Shown piece after piece: positions 24,882 through 33,947 of a stretch of DNA of 64,000 nucleotides (position 1 is the stretch's first letter; each line of letters opens with the position of its first letter). The position numbers and the translations under genes were made by a program. Origin of the DNA: Sva-07 sp963741755 (lineage in GTDB: Bacteria; Actinomycetota; Acidimicrobiia; Acidimicrobiales; Ilumatobacteraceae); contig CAVUJG010000004.1 in assembly GCA_963741755.1 (NCBI GenBank), positions 124,001 to 188,000 of the forward strand, given 5' to 3'. The notes under the pieces were generated by a model that saw nothing but the letters and a program-made list of their open reading frames with translations, ran no database searches and was not told where the DNA came from.

Positions 24882-25475
24882 TCAGGCGCGGTTGCGGGCG
24901 GCGGCCGACTGGGCTTTGCGGGCGCGGTCGGCTTCCTTCTTGGCGGCTTTCGCCTCGGCGCGCTTGGCCTTGATTGCGGCCTGATCTTCGGGTGAGCGCT
25001 TCGAGGTGTCGATCAGCGGGGCGATCGTGACCTCTTCGGCCTTCGGGAGTGCGACGAGTTCGTCAGACTTCAGCAGGTCGCGGATGATCGCCGACGCAGG
25101 CGCCTCTCCGGCCACGGTGGCCGCGAGCATGATGCGGGTGACCGCCACGCCGTGACGCTCGGCGATGCCGGGCAGCACGTCCTTGAGCTGGTCGGTCGAC
25201 GGGTTGTCGGCGTGGTCGCCGAGCTCCTTGATGCAGTCGGCCAAGCACAGGTCGGAGATGATCGCTGCGATCGCCTCCATGTCGCCGTTGATGCGGCCGG
25301 CCTTGACTGCGGTACGTACACCGTCGGGCGTCGCCGCCTCGACGAAGGAGTCGAGCCCCTCACGATGGTCGTCGTCGAGCGCCTCGATCGCCGTGGCGAG
25401 TTCGTCGTCGGTGGCGGCCTTGAAGGAGCGGTCGAGCAATCCGAGCGCCTGCATCCGGTTCTTCGTCTGATTCAC
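24882..25475 (-). CDS. conserved hypothetical protein, 197 aa
   Basis: A soluble, mostly helical protein from GTG 25475 (VNQTKNRMQALGLLDRSFKAATDDELATAIEALDDDHREGLDSFVEAA). The middle 100 residues are hydrophobic-acidic helices with a CLADCIKELGDHAD segment. The last 45 residues are highly charged Lys/Ala/Arg-rich sequence (QAAIKAKRAEAKAAKKEADRARKAQSAAARNRA) that could be a coiled coil or a nucleic-acid-binding tail. I do not recognise the family. It converges with ogt (4 bp apart) and sits 11 bp beyond the GH13 gene's stop, reading away from it in a separate unit. Confidence 0.65.
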   Translation of the reverse strand: MNQTKNRMQALGLLDRSFKAATDDELATAIEALDDDHREGLDSFVEAATPDGVRTAVKAGRINGDMEAIAAIISDLCLADCIKELGDHADNPSTDQLKDVLPGIAERHGVAVTRIMLAATVAGEAPASAIIRDLLKSDELVALPKAEEVTIAPLIDTSKRSPEDQAAIKAKRAEAKAAKKEADRARKAQSAAARNRA

Positions 25476-25486
25476 GTCGTTCGACG

Positions 25487-27475
25487 CTATCTGGGTGGGT
25501 TGATGGAACAGGCCATGACGTAGGCGCCAGGCAGACCGGGCAGCACGACCTGGGTCGGTTCACCATTCGTTGCCAGGTGGAGCTCGATCAGGTCGCCCTG
25601 GCCGAACGCGGGTCCGCACCAACCGTCTGGATCGGTCTGCTCGACGATGCCGACCTCCGACGGGAGGAACGTGCGCGATTCGCACGGTCGGCGAACGAGA
25701 TGCACGAGCACGTTCTCCGCCGGTGACTCGCGCACGTAGGTCACGCTGTCAGCGGTGGCATCGACCCAGCGCATCGAGCCATTCCGGAGCGCTGCGCTGT
25801 CTCGTCGGAGCTCGATCAGCGTGCGGAGCTCGCTCAGGAACCGCCCGTCGCCGTCGCTGTCCATCTCGTCGAGGTCTGCGAGCCGCTCCCACGGGAACGG
25901 CACGCGGGTGGTGTCGATCGAGTCGCCTTCGCAGCCCACCTCGACGCCGGCGAACAACGTCGGCACACCTGGCATCGTCAGCAGCGCGGTCAATCCGATC
26001 ATGTGGCGCACGAGATCCCCGCCGACGACGGTGCGGAAGCGGGCCGTGTCGTGCGAATCGAGCATCGTCATCGACGCTTGCTGGGCGTCCCACGACACGT
26101 TCGCGGACAGTTCGCGCATGGACTCGACGAGACCGTGTCCGTCGAGATCGATCAGCTCGACTGCCGCCATCAACGAGACCGGACCCGGGTCCTTCAGCCA
26201 TGCCCACAGCGGACGGGTGAACCATTGGTAGGCCATCACGCCGTGCCAGCCCGTGCCGTCGAGGTCGTCGCCCGCGTCGTAGCAGTGCTCGGCGACGAGC
26301 CACCGCCCACCTCTCCCGTCGTCGCCCTGCGAGTCCATGGTCGCTCGGGCGGCGCGGGCGACTGCGTGGTTGTCGTCGTTCGCGCCGAACCTGGCGGTGG
26401 TGTTCGCGCAGTCGACGCGCCACCCGTCGAGTTCGAACGGCGCCCCCAGATAGTGGGCGACCACGGATCGGTCACCGTCGTAGAAGCGTTCGCGCAGGGC
26501 TGCGCCACGGTGGTCGAGTTTCGGCAGCGACCGAACTCCGTGCCACGCCACGTAGCCGAATGGCTCGGCGTCGTCGAAGAAGTAGAACCCCCGCTCGACG
26601 GCGTCGGGATCGGCCGATGCCACCTCGAACCAGTCGTGGTGCGCTCCGGTGTGGTTGAGCGTGATGTCGCCGATCACTCGGATGCCCCGCCCGTGCGCCG
26701 CCGACACGAGCGATGCCAGCGCATCGTCGCCGCCGAGCGCGGGGTCGACGTGGTCGAACGTCGACGCGTCGTAGCGGTGCATCGATCCGGCCGGGAAGAA
26801 CGGCGTGAGGTAGATCAGCGTCACGCCGAGATGATCGAGATGGTCGAGGTGGGCTTCGACACCGGCCAGGTCGCCGCCGTACCAGTGCCGCGCCCGGATG
26901 CCTGGCGTGTCCTCGACCGGCTCGTCCCACGCTCGTGGAATCGCCCAGTCGGGTGTGGGCCGAGCGGCACCGGAGTCGGCGAACCGGTCGATGAAGATCT
27001 GATAGCCGACCGTGCCTGCGAGCCACTCCGGCGGGGGAGTGGAGCCCGCCGTGGTTCCCGGAGGCCCGGGCTCGGGGGACCAGGCGGAGAGCCGGAAGTC
27101 GGCGTCGTCGGTGACGTCGCGGTGGAACGTGCCGGCGCCGTTCACCCAGCAACGTCCGAGGTCGCCGCCGTCGAGCAGCCACCGGTATGGCGTGACCGGA
27201 TTGTGCAGCAGGAGGTCGGCGCTCCACCAGGTTGCGCCGTGCTCGTGGCGGTCGATGAGTGCCTCGACGATCGATGGTTCGGCGTCGGGCGTCGACCGCA
27301 GCCGGACCCGAGTGGTGCCGCACGCGTCGGGCACCCGGAGCCGGACCCGCACGCTGGAGCCCAGGCTTCGCTCCGGTGCGGTGACGTAGGTGGACGACCC
27401 GTCGTGGTGGGGTTCGTGCGCGAGCGCCCAGCCTGTCTTTTCGGGTCGGGTCCGGAAAGACGGGGTCGGGGTCAT
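25487..27475 (-). CDS. GH13 alpha-amylase-family glycosidase (cyclomaltodextrinase/neopullulanase-like)
   Basis: A 662-aa intracellular GH13 enzyme. The first 150 residues form a beta-sandwich N-terminal module like that of maltogenic amylases and neopullulanases. The barrel follows: YQIFIDRFADS, GVTLIYLTPFFPAGSMHRYD, VIGDITLNHTGAHHDWF, GWRVDCANTT (nucleophile Asp), RWLVAEHCYDAG (acid/base Glu) and TMLDSHDTARF (third catalytic Asp). It would hydrolyse maltodextrins or cyclodextrins taken up by the adjacent transporter. Its ATG overlaps the stop of the malG-type permease (ATGA), so it is the last gene of the malEFG operon. No signal peptide. Confidence 0.92.
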   Translation of the reverse strand: MTPTPSFRTRPEKTGWALAHEPHHDGSSTYVTAPERSLGSSVRVRLRVPDACGTTRVRLRSTPDAEPSIVEALIDRHEHGATWWSADLLLHNPVTPYRWLLDGGDLGRCWVNGAGTFHRDVTDDADFRLSAWSPEPGPPGTTAGSTPPPEWLAGTVGYQIFIDRFADSGAARPTPDWAIPRAWDEPVEDTPGIRARHWYGGDLAGVEAHLDHLDHLGVTLIYLTPFFPAGSMHRYDASTFDHVDPALGGDDALASLVSAAHGRGIRVIGDITLNHTGAHHDWFEVASADPDAVERGFYFFDDAEPFGYVAWHGVRSLPKLDHRGAALRERFYDGDRSVVAHYLGAPFELDGWRVDCANTTARFGANDDNHAVARAARATMDSQGDDGRGGRWLVAEHCYDAGDDLDGTGWHGVMAYQWFTRPLWAWLKDPGPVSLMAAVELIDLDGHGLVESMRELSANVSWDAQQASMTMLDSHDTARFRTVVGGDLVRHMIGLTALLTMPGVPTLFAGVEVGCEGDSIDTTRVPFPWERLADLDEMDSDGDGRFLSELRTLIELRRDSAALRNGSMRWVDATADSVTYVRESPAENVLVHLVRRPCESRTFLPSEVGIVEQTDPDGWCGPAFGQGDLIELHLATNGEPTQVVLPGLPGAYVMACSINPPR

Positions 27476-28383
27476 TCCTTGACGGCGCCGGAGGTGAGGC
27501 CGGAGACGATGAAGCGCTGCAGGAACAGGAACAACAGCACGACGGGGATCGCGCCGATCAACGAGCCGGCGGCGAACGGTCCCCACCGGTTGTCGAAGCC
27601 GGCGCGGACGTATCCCGACAGGCCGACGGCGAGCGTCTTGTTGTCCTCGCCGAGCATGACGCTGGCGACGAGGAACTCCGCCTGGGTGGTGATGAACGAC
27701 AGCAGCCCGATCACCGCCAGCACCGGGGTGGCGAGCGGCAGGATGATCTTGTAGAAGATCTGGAAGTGCGTGCAGCCGTCGATCTTCGCGGCCTCGTCGA
27801 GCGTGCCGGGGATCGTGTCGAAGAAACCTTTGATCAGGTAGGTGTTCACGCCGAGCGCGCCGCCGAGGTAGATGAAGATCAGCCCCCACGACGACCCGAG
27901 CCCGATCGCCGGGAACAGCCCCTTGATGCGGGTCATGAACAGGAACAGCGCGACGACCGCCAGAAGGTTCGGGAACATCTGGATCAACAGCAGCGACAGC
28001 AGCCCGGGGCGGCGTCCCTTGAACCGCAGGCGGCTGAACGCGAACGACGCGAGCGCCGCCATGGCCACGGTGAGCACGGCGGTGGTGGTGCCGATGAACA
28101 TCGAGTTGCGGAACCACGACCAGAACGGGGGGTGCCCCGGGTCGCTCATCAGCGCCCGGAAGTTGTCGAGCGTGGGATCCGTCGGGATCAGGCTCTGCGA
28201 ACTGAGGTTGCCGTCGGTGAACGCCGCCGAGATGACCCACATCACCGGGAAGAGCGCGAACACCAAGGCCACCCACGCCACGACGTGACGCCAGCCGGTG
28301 GTGCGGAACACCTTGCCCATCGACGGCTTGTTGTATTCGAACGCCGGCGCTTCGGGTTCGTAGGCCTGCGTGACGGCGTTCAT
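27472..28383 (-). CDS. maltose-type ABC transporter permease (MalG-like)
   Basis: A 303-aa inner-membrane permease of the carbohydrate uptake transporter-1 family. Six membrane helices are visible, and the cytosolic EAA loop that contacts the ATPase reads EAAKIDGCTHFQIFYKIILPLATPVLA (about residues 190-216). The C-terminus ends FIVSGLTSGAVKE, typical of MalG. It pairs with the MalF-like protein; start and stop overlap the neighbours (ATGA at both ends), so the three genes are one translation-coupled unit. Substrate is inferred to be maltose/maltodextrin or a related alpha-glucoside from the GH13 partner. Confidence 0.94.
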   Translation of the reverse strand: MNAVTQAYEPEAPAFEYNKPSMGKVFRTTGWRHVVAWVALVFALFPVMWVISAAFTDGNLSSQSLIPTDPTLDNFRALMSDPGHPPFWSWFRNSMFIGTTTAVLTVAMAALASFAFSRLRFKGRRPGLLSLLLIQMFPNLLAVVALFLFMTRIKGLFPAIGLGSSWGLIFIYLGGALGVNTYLIKGFFDTIPGTLDEAAKIDGCTHFQIFYKIILPLATPVLAVIGLLSFITTQAEFLVASVMLGEDNKTLAVGLSGYVRAGFDNRWGPFAAGSLIGAIPVVLLFLFLQRFIVSGLTSGAVKE

Positions 28384-30050
28384 CGCATCTCCTCGAGGGA
28401 TCGGGTGGCGCGGAAGCTGAACGCGGAGATCGTCGCGACGATCAGGAAGATCACCAGCGACACCGCAGCGGCGAAGCCGTAGTCGACGCCGCCACCACCG
28501 GCGAACGCGATCTTGTAGACGTACGAGATGAGGATGTCGGTGCGGCCGGCGTCACTGCCGGGCACTGGGGGACGTCCCTCGGTGAGCAGGTAGATGATGT
28601 TGAAGTTGTTGAAGTTGAAGGCGAAGCTCGCCACGAGCAACGGTCCGACCGCCACGAGCAACAGCGGCAGGGTGATCAGCCGGAACGCCTTGAACCCGCC
28701 GGCTCCGTCGACAGCGGCGGCCTCGGTGAGGTCGGACGGGATGCTCTGCAGCGCCCCGGTACACACGAGGAACATGTACGGGAACCCGAGCCAGGTGTTG
28801 ACGAGCAGGATCGAGACGTAGGGGAGCCACTGGCCGTCGAGCCACGCCAGGTTCGTGCCGAGCCAGCGGTTGATCACGCCGAACTGCTGATTGAGCATGC
28901 CGCGCCACACGAGGGCGGTCATGAAGCTGGGGATCGCGTACGGGATGATGATCAGGCTGCGGTACCAGCGTCGCCCGAACATCCGCTCGTCGTTGAACAC
29001 GAGCGCGAGGAGCAGGCCGAGGCCGAACGAGAGGATCACCGAGAACAGCGAGAACAGGATCGTCCACACCAGGACGCGGAAGAACACGTTGCGGGTGTCG
29101 TTGTCGTTGATGAGCCGGTTGTAGTTGTCGAACCCGACCCCTGCCCGCCAGCCGGGCACGAGCGCATCGCCGTCCTCGCTGACGAACTGCCCGTTCTCGA
29201 TCGTGTAGGTCGTGTTGGTCGACGAGTCGAAGATGGTGTCGGTCTCGGGGTCGTAGACGCGAGTCTGGGTCTTCGCGAACGCGGCGCCGAAGCCGTCGTT
29301 GGCGATCTCGCCGCTCGGTCCCGGCACGATCAAGGCGTTGACCTCGCCGACGCGGTCGTTGGCCTGCCCGGTGTTGAGTGCGACGAATCCTTCGATGGTC
29401 TCGCGTCGGCCGTCGTCGATGATGTCGGCGTCGTCGATCGGGGTGAGGCCGTCGGCCGTCCCGATGAAGCGCTCGCCGTCGGGGTTGGTCAGGAGGAAGA
29501 CCAGCTCGCCGCCGGGGTTGGCCTCGGCGAGGATCTGCAGGTCGTAGCGGATCGACTCGGCGCCGGCGCTGATCGAGTTGGCCTCGATCCGCTCGATCGC
29601 GGTCTCCTTGTTGAGGTTGTTGCCGGTTCCGTAGTTCGTCGTGGAGATGTAGACCAGGTAGAAGATCGGATAGACGGCGAAGACCAGCAGGAACAGCGTG
29701 CCCGGTAGGAGGTACTTGGCCGGGATGAAGTGCCGCTTGGAGATGTAGACGACGTCGATGACGACGAGCGCCACGATCGCCGAGATGGCGAGCCCGTAGT
29801 CGGGCTTGTCGAACATCGTCGGCAGCGATGCGATGACGACCGCATTGAGCAAGCCGAGCAGCAGGTACTTGACGATCAGTCCGAGCGACGCCCCGTACCG
29901 AGGGCCGGTCGGCATCTGCAACGGCGGCATGCCGTCGTAGTAGCTCTCCTGATCAGGCAGCGTCGTGGTGCCGCCGCCGGACGCGCCGCCCCGAGAGGAG
30001 GCTGTCCCGCCTTCGCGGGACGCCTCCTCTCGGGGATCGGCGGTGTTCAT
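28380..30050 (-). CDS. maltose-type ABC transporter permease (MalF-like) with large external loop
   Basis: A 556-aa permease, larger than most CUT1 permeases. After a disordered, Gly/Ser-rich N-terminus come three membrane helices, then a roughly 190-residue extracytoplasmic segment (about residues 140-310, TNYGTGNNLNKETAIERIEAN onward) in the place of the MalF P2 domain. Five core helices follow. The EAA loop is EAAAVDGAGGFKAFRLITLPLLLVAVG near residue 450. In E. coli the P2 domain contacts the binding protein, and a similar job is likely here. A strong hairpin is embedded in codons 5-21. It starts 7 nt after malE-like and overlaps malG-like. Confidence 0.92.
   Translation of the reverse strand: MNTADPREEASREGGTASSRGGASGGGTTTLPDQESYYDGMPPLQMPTGPRYGASLGLIVKYLLLGLLNAVVIASLPTMFDKPDYGLAISAIVALVVIDVVYISKRHFIPAKYLLPGTLFLLVFAVYPIFYLVYISTTNYGTGNNLNKETAIERIEANSISAGAESIRYDLQILAEANPGGELVFLLTNPDGERFIGTADGLTPIDDADIIDDGRRETIEGFVALNTGQANDRVGEVNALIVPGPSGEIANDGFGAAFAKTQTRVYDPETDTIFDSSTNTTYTIENGQFVSEDGDALVPGWRAGVGFDNYNRLINDNDTRNVFFRVLVWTILFSLFSVILSFGLGLLLALVFNDERMFGRRWYRSLIIIPYAIPSFMTALVWRGMLNQQFGVINRWLGTNLAWLDGQWLPYVSILLVNTWLGFPYMFLVCTGALQSIPSDLTEAAAVDGAGGFKAFRLITLPLLLVAVGPLLVASFAFNFNNFNIIYLLTEGRPPVPGSDAGRTDILISYVYKIAFAGGGGVDYGFAAAVSLVIFLIVATISAFSFRATRSLEEMR
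29989..30035 (-). promoter_or_regulatory. 21-bp mRNA hairpin inside the first codons of the MalF-like gene
   Basis: The arms 29989-30010 and 30015-30035 pair over 21 bp with one bulged base and a 4-nt loop (CTTC on the forward strand). It begins 13 nt after the MalF-like start codon. It could protect the upstream binding-protein mRNA from 3' decay or reduce permease synthesis. Confidence 0.6.
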
Positions 30051-30057
30051 CCGAAGA

Positions 30058-31398
30058 TCAGCCTTCCGCGATCTTCTCGCGGATCTGGGCGGCAGCGTCG
30101 GTGAACGCCTGCACCGGATCCGATCCGGTGAAGATCAGCGAGTAGGCGTCGGTCCAGCTCTCCCAGACCGCCGACATCTCGGGGATGGCGGGCAGCGGGG
30201 TTCCGAGCTGACCGGCAGCGCCGAAGCCCTGGATGATCGGGTCGCTCGACACCTGGTCGTAGGCGCTGAGCATGGCCGGCGGGCGTCCGCCCGCTTCGTA
30301 CAGGGCGAGCTGCACCTCTTCGGTGTTGAGGTAGTCGACCATGAAGGTCGTCGCCAGGTCGGGGTTCTCGCTGAACGCCGACTGCATGAAGCCCTGGACA
30401 CCCACGAACACCTCGGGGGTACCACCCGCCACCGGCGGGATCGGCTCGACGACGAAGTTGATGCCGGCGTCGGTGAAGCCACCAACGGCCCACGGGCCGG
30501 TGATCGCGAACGGCGCCTTGCCGGTCGAGAAGGACTCGTTCATGATGTCGTAGCTGACATCCTTCGAGATCAAGCCCGAGTTGCTCCAGTCGGCGAAGTT
30601 CTGCGCGGCCACGAGGCCACCTTCGGAGTCGATGCCGACGTCGTCGGCGTTGTAGGTGCCGTCGTCGTTCTGACCGAACACGTAACCGCCAGTGGCGCTG
30701 AACAGCGGGTAGTTGTGGAACGGGTCGCCCGGATCCTGCTGGACGGCGAGGGGCACGTCGACGGTGCCGTCGGCCTGCAGCGCGAGCGCCGTGGCCGCGA
30801 GGTCCTCGAACGTGGCCGGGGCCTCGGGGACGAGGTCGACGTTGCGGATGAGGGCGATGTTCTCGATGGCGTACGGCACGCCGTAGAGCGCACCGTCGTA
30901 CGTGAACGCCTCGATGGCGACGTCGGCGTAGAGGTCGGCGTCGGCGCCGAGGTCGATCGGAGCGATCACGCCGTTGGAGACGAGTTCGCCGAGCCAGTCG
31001 TGGGCGCCGGTGACGATGTCGGGGCCTTCACCGGCGGGGCCGGCGATGCTGAGCTGGTCGCGGATCTGGTCGAAGGGAACCTCGACCACTTGGACGGTGA
31101 TGCCTTCCAACTCGCCGAACTCGGCGGCGATCGGCTCGAGCACGGGGGCGCGAGTGTCGTCGGCCCAGATCACGAGATCGGCGTCGCCGCGGGCGGGGGC
31201 CTGGTACTCGGTGGTCTCGGGGGTGGTTTCCTCGGGTGCCTCGGTGGTTTCCGTGGCGTCCGTCGTCTCCGAACCCTCGGTGGTCTCGGTGGCGTCGGTG
31301 TTCTCGGTGGATGAATCGCTCGAGTCGTCGCTACCGCACGCGGCGCCCACCAGGGCGGCTACGGCGGCGAAGGCGATCAAGCGGCGTGATGCGCGCAT
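30058..31398 (-). CDS. maltose-type ABC transporter substrate-binding lipoprotein
   Basis: A 446-aa family-1 solute-binding lipoprotein. The signal peptide ends with lipobox LVGAACGSDD (acylated Cys at about residue 21). A Thr/Glu/Ser-rich linker of about 50 residues follows, then the binding domain: DADLVIWADDTRAPVLEPIAAEFGE, VPFDQIRDQLSIAGPAGEGPDIVTGAHDWLGELVSNG, KAPFAITGPWAVGGF and MLSAYDQVSSDPIIQGFGAAGQLGTPLPAIPEMSAVWESW. This pattern matches MalE-like maltodextrin receptors. The start has AGGGGGAG upstream. The promoter about 140 bp away overlaps a LacI-type operator. It is the first gene of malEFG-GH13. Confidence 0.94.
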   Translation of the reverse strand: MRASRRLIAFAAVAALVGAACGSDDSSDSSTENTDATETTEGSETTDATETTEAPEETTPETTEYQAPARGDADLVIWADDTRAPVLEPIAAEFGELEGITVQVVEVPFDQIRDQLSIAGPAGEGPDIVTGAHDWLGELVSNGVIAPIDLGADADLYADVAIEAFTYDGALYGVPYAIENIALIRNVDLVPEAPATFEDLAATALALQADGTVDVPLAVQQDPGDPFHNYPLFSATGGYVFGQNDDGTYNADDVGIDSEGGLVAAQNFADWSNSGLISKDVSYDIMNESFSTGKAPFAITGPWAVGGFTDAGINFVVEPIPPVAGGTPEVFVGVQGFMQSAFSENPDLATTFMVDYLNTEEVQLALYEAGGRPPAMLSAYDQVSSDPIIQGFGAAGQLGTPLPAIPEMSAVWESWTDAYSLIFTGSDPVQAFTDAAAQIREKIAEG

Positions 31399-31536
31399 GG
31401 TGTCTCCCCCTCAGGAGGTGATGTGCCGACAGGTGTCGGCGAGGTGGTTGGTGGATTCACGGTGTTCGTGGTTCGCCCCTCGCAGCAGTCTTCACCCGTG
31501 GGCGATGATTGACAAGCGGGAGGATCTCCATCGTTC

Positions 31537-31576
31537 ACATTACGGAATCTTCCTCGGGTCTGCAAGAAATTTGCAG
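31537..31576 (-). promoter_or_regulatory. binding-protein operon promoter with overlapping LacI-type operator
   Basis: On the reverse strand TTGCAG (31565-31560), a 17-bp spacer and TAATGT (31542-31537) form a good promoter. The inverted repeat CTGCAA-N5-TTGCAG (31560-31576) covers its -35 box, as expected for repression by the divergent LacI-family protein. Confidence 0.6.
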
Positions 31577-31586
31577 CGATTCTTCC

Positions 31587-31611
31587 ATTTCTTGCACGCG
31601 ACGCGTACAGT
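31587..31611 (+). promoter_or_regulatory. second operator half-site and leaderless promoter of the LacI-family gene
   Basis: ATTTCTTGCA (31587-31596) is the exact complement of TGCAAGAAAT at 31561-31570. TACAGT (31606-31611) lies 7 nt before the ATG at 31619, so the regulator gene is probably leaderless and autoregulated. Confidence 0.5.
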
Positions 31612-31618
31612 CCGGAAG

Positions 31619-32689
31619 ATGCGGATCCGACTTCAGGACGTCTCGACGCTCGCCGGGGTCAGTGAGGCGACCGTCAGCCGGGTGATGAACGGCAAGGACG
31701 GCGTCCGCGCCTCCACTCGCGATCGTGTGCTGCACGTGCTCGCGGAACTCGGTTATGCGCCGGACTCGTTGCGTTCGAACCCACGCGTGGGTGTGATCGG
31801 GTTGATCGTGCCCGAGTTGGACAACCCGATCTTTCCCAAGTTCGTGCAGACGGTCGAAGCGCGTTTGCTCTCGAGTGGGTACCTGTGCGTGCTGTGTTGT
31901 GCGACCAGGGTGGGCGCCACCGAGGACGACTATCTCGACTCGCTGATCGCGCACCGGGTCGCCGGCGTGATCGTGGTGTCGGGACGTCACGCCGACACTC
32001 GCGCCGACCACGGGATCTACGACGAGATCACGCGACGCGGCATCGGTCTGGTCACGATCAACGGCGCGATGGTGCCGGACGAACCCGGGGCGCTTGCGGT
32101 GCCGAGCGTGTCGACCGACGATCACGCAGCGACCGTGACGGCGTATCGCCACTTGAGTGAGCTGGGTCACGAACGCATCGGGCTGCTGATCGGCCCCACC
32201 TGCTACACCCCGGTGCAGCGCAAATTGGCGGGCTTCCTGGATGCTGCACGCGGCGCTGGAGCGACGGGCGACCTCGACGATCGGGTGATCGAGACCATCT
32301 TCACACTCGATGGCGGGTTCACCGGGGCACAACGTCTGCTCGACCTGGGCATCACGGGCATCGTGGCGGCGAGCGACATGATGGCGCTCGGCGCGATTCG
32401 TGCGGTGCGAGAGCGCGGCCTCGCGGTTCCGGCGGACGTGTCGGTCGTCGGCTTCGACGACACCGAGCTGATGCGTTTCACCGACCCGCCGCTCACCACC
32501 GTGCACCAGCCGGTCAGTCGCATCGTCGACCATGCCGTCGACATCTTGTTTGCCCAGCTCGACGGCCAGCCATTCGAACGCGCCGAGCGCCTGCTGCCCG
32601 GTGAGCTGATCGTTCGGGGAACGACCGCACGGGTTTCGTCGCTCGTCGCATCGGGCTCGTCCGGGCAACGCGGCCACCGTTTGAGCTAA
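31619..32689 (+). CDS. LacI-family transcriptional regulator (alpha-glucoside locus 1)
   Basis: A 356-aa repressor. The N-terminal HTH IRLQDVSTLAGVSEATVSRVMNGKDGVRASTRDRVLHVLAELGYAP is standard. The periplasmic-binding-protein-like sensor domain runs from about residue 60 (VGVIGLIVPELDNPIFPKFVQTVEARL) to the end, with GIVAASDMMALGAIRAVRERGLAVPADVSVVGFDDTEL and TTVHQPV as usual markers. It diverges from the binding-protein operon across 220 bp that contain CTGCAA/TTGCAG repeats, so it very likely represses that operon until a maltose-type inducer appears. ATG 31619 gives the canonical N-terminus. Confidence 0.94.
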   Translation: MRIRLQDVSTLAGVSEATVSRVMNGKDGVRASTRDRVLHVLAELGYAPDSLRSNPRVGVIGLIVPELDNPIFPKFVQTVEARLLSSGYLCVLCCATRVGATEDDYLDSLIAHRVAGVIVVSGRHADTRADHGIYDEITRRGIGLVTINGAMVPDEPGALAVPSVSTDDHAATVTAYRHLSELGHERIGLLIGPTCYTPVQRKLAGFLDAARGAGATGDLDDRVIETIFTLDGGFTGAQRLLDLGITGIVAASDMMALGAIRAVRERGLAVPADVSVVGFDDTELMRFTDPPLTTVHQPVSRIVDHAVDILFAQLDGQPFERAERLLPGELIVRGTTARVSSLVASGSSGQRGHRLS

Positions 32690-32767
32690 CGTCTGCGATC
32701 ACGTGGTCGAGGGGGACTGCGCTCAGCGACTGCTCCGCACGGCGGGGCCCCAGGAGGAAAATTCGTC

Positions 32768-33940
32768 ATGGCAACAGTTCAGCTCGCCGGCATCAACAAG
32801 GTCTACGAGAACGGCTACCACGCGATCCACGACCTGGATCTCGAGATCGCCGACAAGGAGTTCCTGGTGCTCGTCGGCCCGTCGGGCTGCGGCAAGTCGA
32901 CAGCGCTGCGCATGATCGCCGGGCTCGAGACCATCACCGGCGGCACGATGAAGATCGGTGACAAGGTCGTCAACGAAGTCGAGCCCAAGGACCGCGACAT
33001 CGCCATGGTGTTCCAGAACTACGCGCTGTATCCGCACATGAGCGTGTACGACAACATCGGGTTCGCGCTCAAGCTCGCCAAGGTGCCCAAGGACGAGATC
33101 GACTCCCGCGTCCGCAAAGCCGCCGCGATCCTCGAACTCGAGGAGAACCTCGACCGCAAGCCCGGTCAGCTGTCCGGTGGTCAGCGCCAGCGCGTAGCGA
33201 TGGGCCGCGCCATCGTGCGCCAGCCGGCTGCGTTCCTGATGGACGAGCCGCTGTCGAACCTCGACGCCAAGCTGCGCGTGCAGATGCGTGCCGAGATCGC
33301 CGCCCTGCAGCGCGAGCTCGCCGTCACCACCGTGTACGTCACGCACGACCAGATCGAGGCGATGACGATGGGCGACCGCGTTGCGGTGCTCAAGGATGGT
33401 TACCTCCAGCAGGTCGACACGCCCCAGAACCTCTACGACCATCCCGTCAACGTGTTCGTGGCCGCCTTCATCGGCTCACCGTCGATGAACCTCTTCGAAG
33501 CGCACGTCAAGCTGTCCGGAGACGTCGGCACCATCACGCTCGGCTCGCACGTGCTCGCGCTGTCCACGGAGTGCCTCGTCAAGTATCCCGGCCTCCGGAA
33601 TTACGACGGTCGAACGGTCATTGTCGGGATCCGCCCCGAGGACTACGAAGACGCCGAGCTCGCGCCCGAAGTGCCCGAGTCCCAGTGGATCACCTCGAAG
33701 GTCACGCTGCTCGAAGCGCTCGGTTCGGAGATCATGGCGCACTTCCACGTCGACGCTCCTCGGGTCGACTCCGGCGACCCCGATGCTGTCGAGGAGAAGG
33801 CGGGCTCCGGCCAGGCCAACGCCGTTGGTCGATTCAACCCGAGGTCCACAGCCCGCATGGGCCAGGAGATCCGGATCGCGATCTCGACGGAGAACATGCA
33901 CTTCTTCGACATCGAGACGCGCCAGTCGATCGAGGCCTGA
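32768..33940 (+). CDS. sugar ABC transporter ATP-binding protein (MalK/UgpC/MsmX-type)
   Basis: A 390-aa CUT1 ATPase. Walker A is LVGPSGCGKSTALRMIAGLE (about residues 36-55), the Q-loop is MVFQNYALYPHMSVYDNIGF, the signature is QLSGGQRQRVAMGRAIVR and Walker B is FLMDEPLSNLDAKLR. The H-loop His is in VTHDQIEAMTMGDR. The C-terminal 140 residues are the TOBE/OB regulatory domain typical of MalK. CAGGAGGAAAA before ATG 32768 is the strongest ribosome site seen in the window. No other sugar ATPase is encoded here, so it probably energises both the 27-31 kb and 37-41 kb transporters. It follows the LacI gene by 78 bp. Confidence 0.95.
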   Translation: MATVQLAGINKVYENGYHAIHDLDLEIADKEFLVLVGPSGCGKSTALRMIAGLETITGGTMKIGDKVVNEVEPKDRDIAMVFQNYALYPHMSVYDNIGFALKLAKVPKDEIDSRVRKAAAILELEENLDRKPGQLSGGQRQRVAMGRAIVRQPAAFLMDEPLSNLDAKLRVQMRAEIAALQRELAVTTVYVTHDQIEAMTMGDRVAVLKDGYLQQVDTPQNLYDHPVNVFVAAFIGSPSMNLFEAHVKLSGDVGTITLGSHVLALSTECLVKYPGLRNYDGRTVIVGIRPEDYEDAELAPEVPESQWITSKVTLLEALGSEIMAHFHVDAPRVDSGDPDAVEEKAGSGQANAVGRFNPRSTARMGQEIRIAISTENMHFFDIETRQSIEA

Positions 33941-33947
33941 CCGACGG

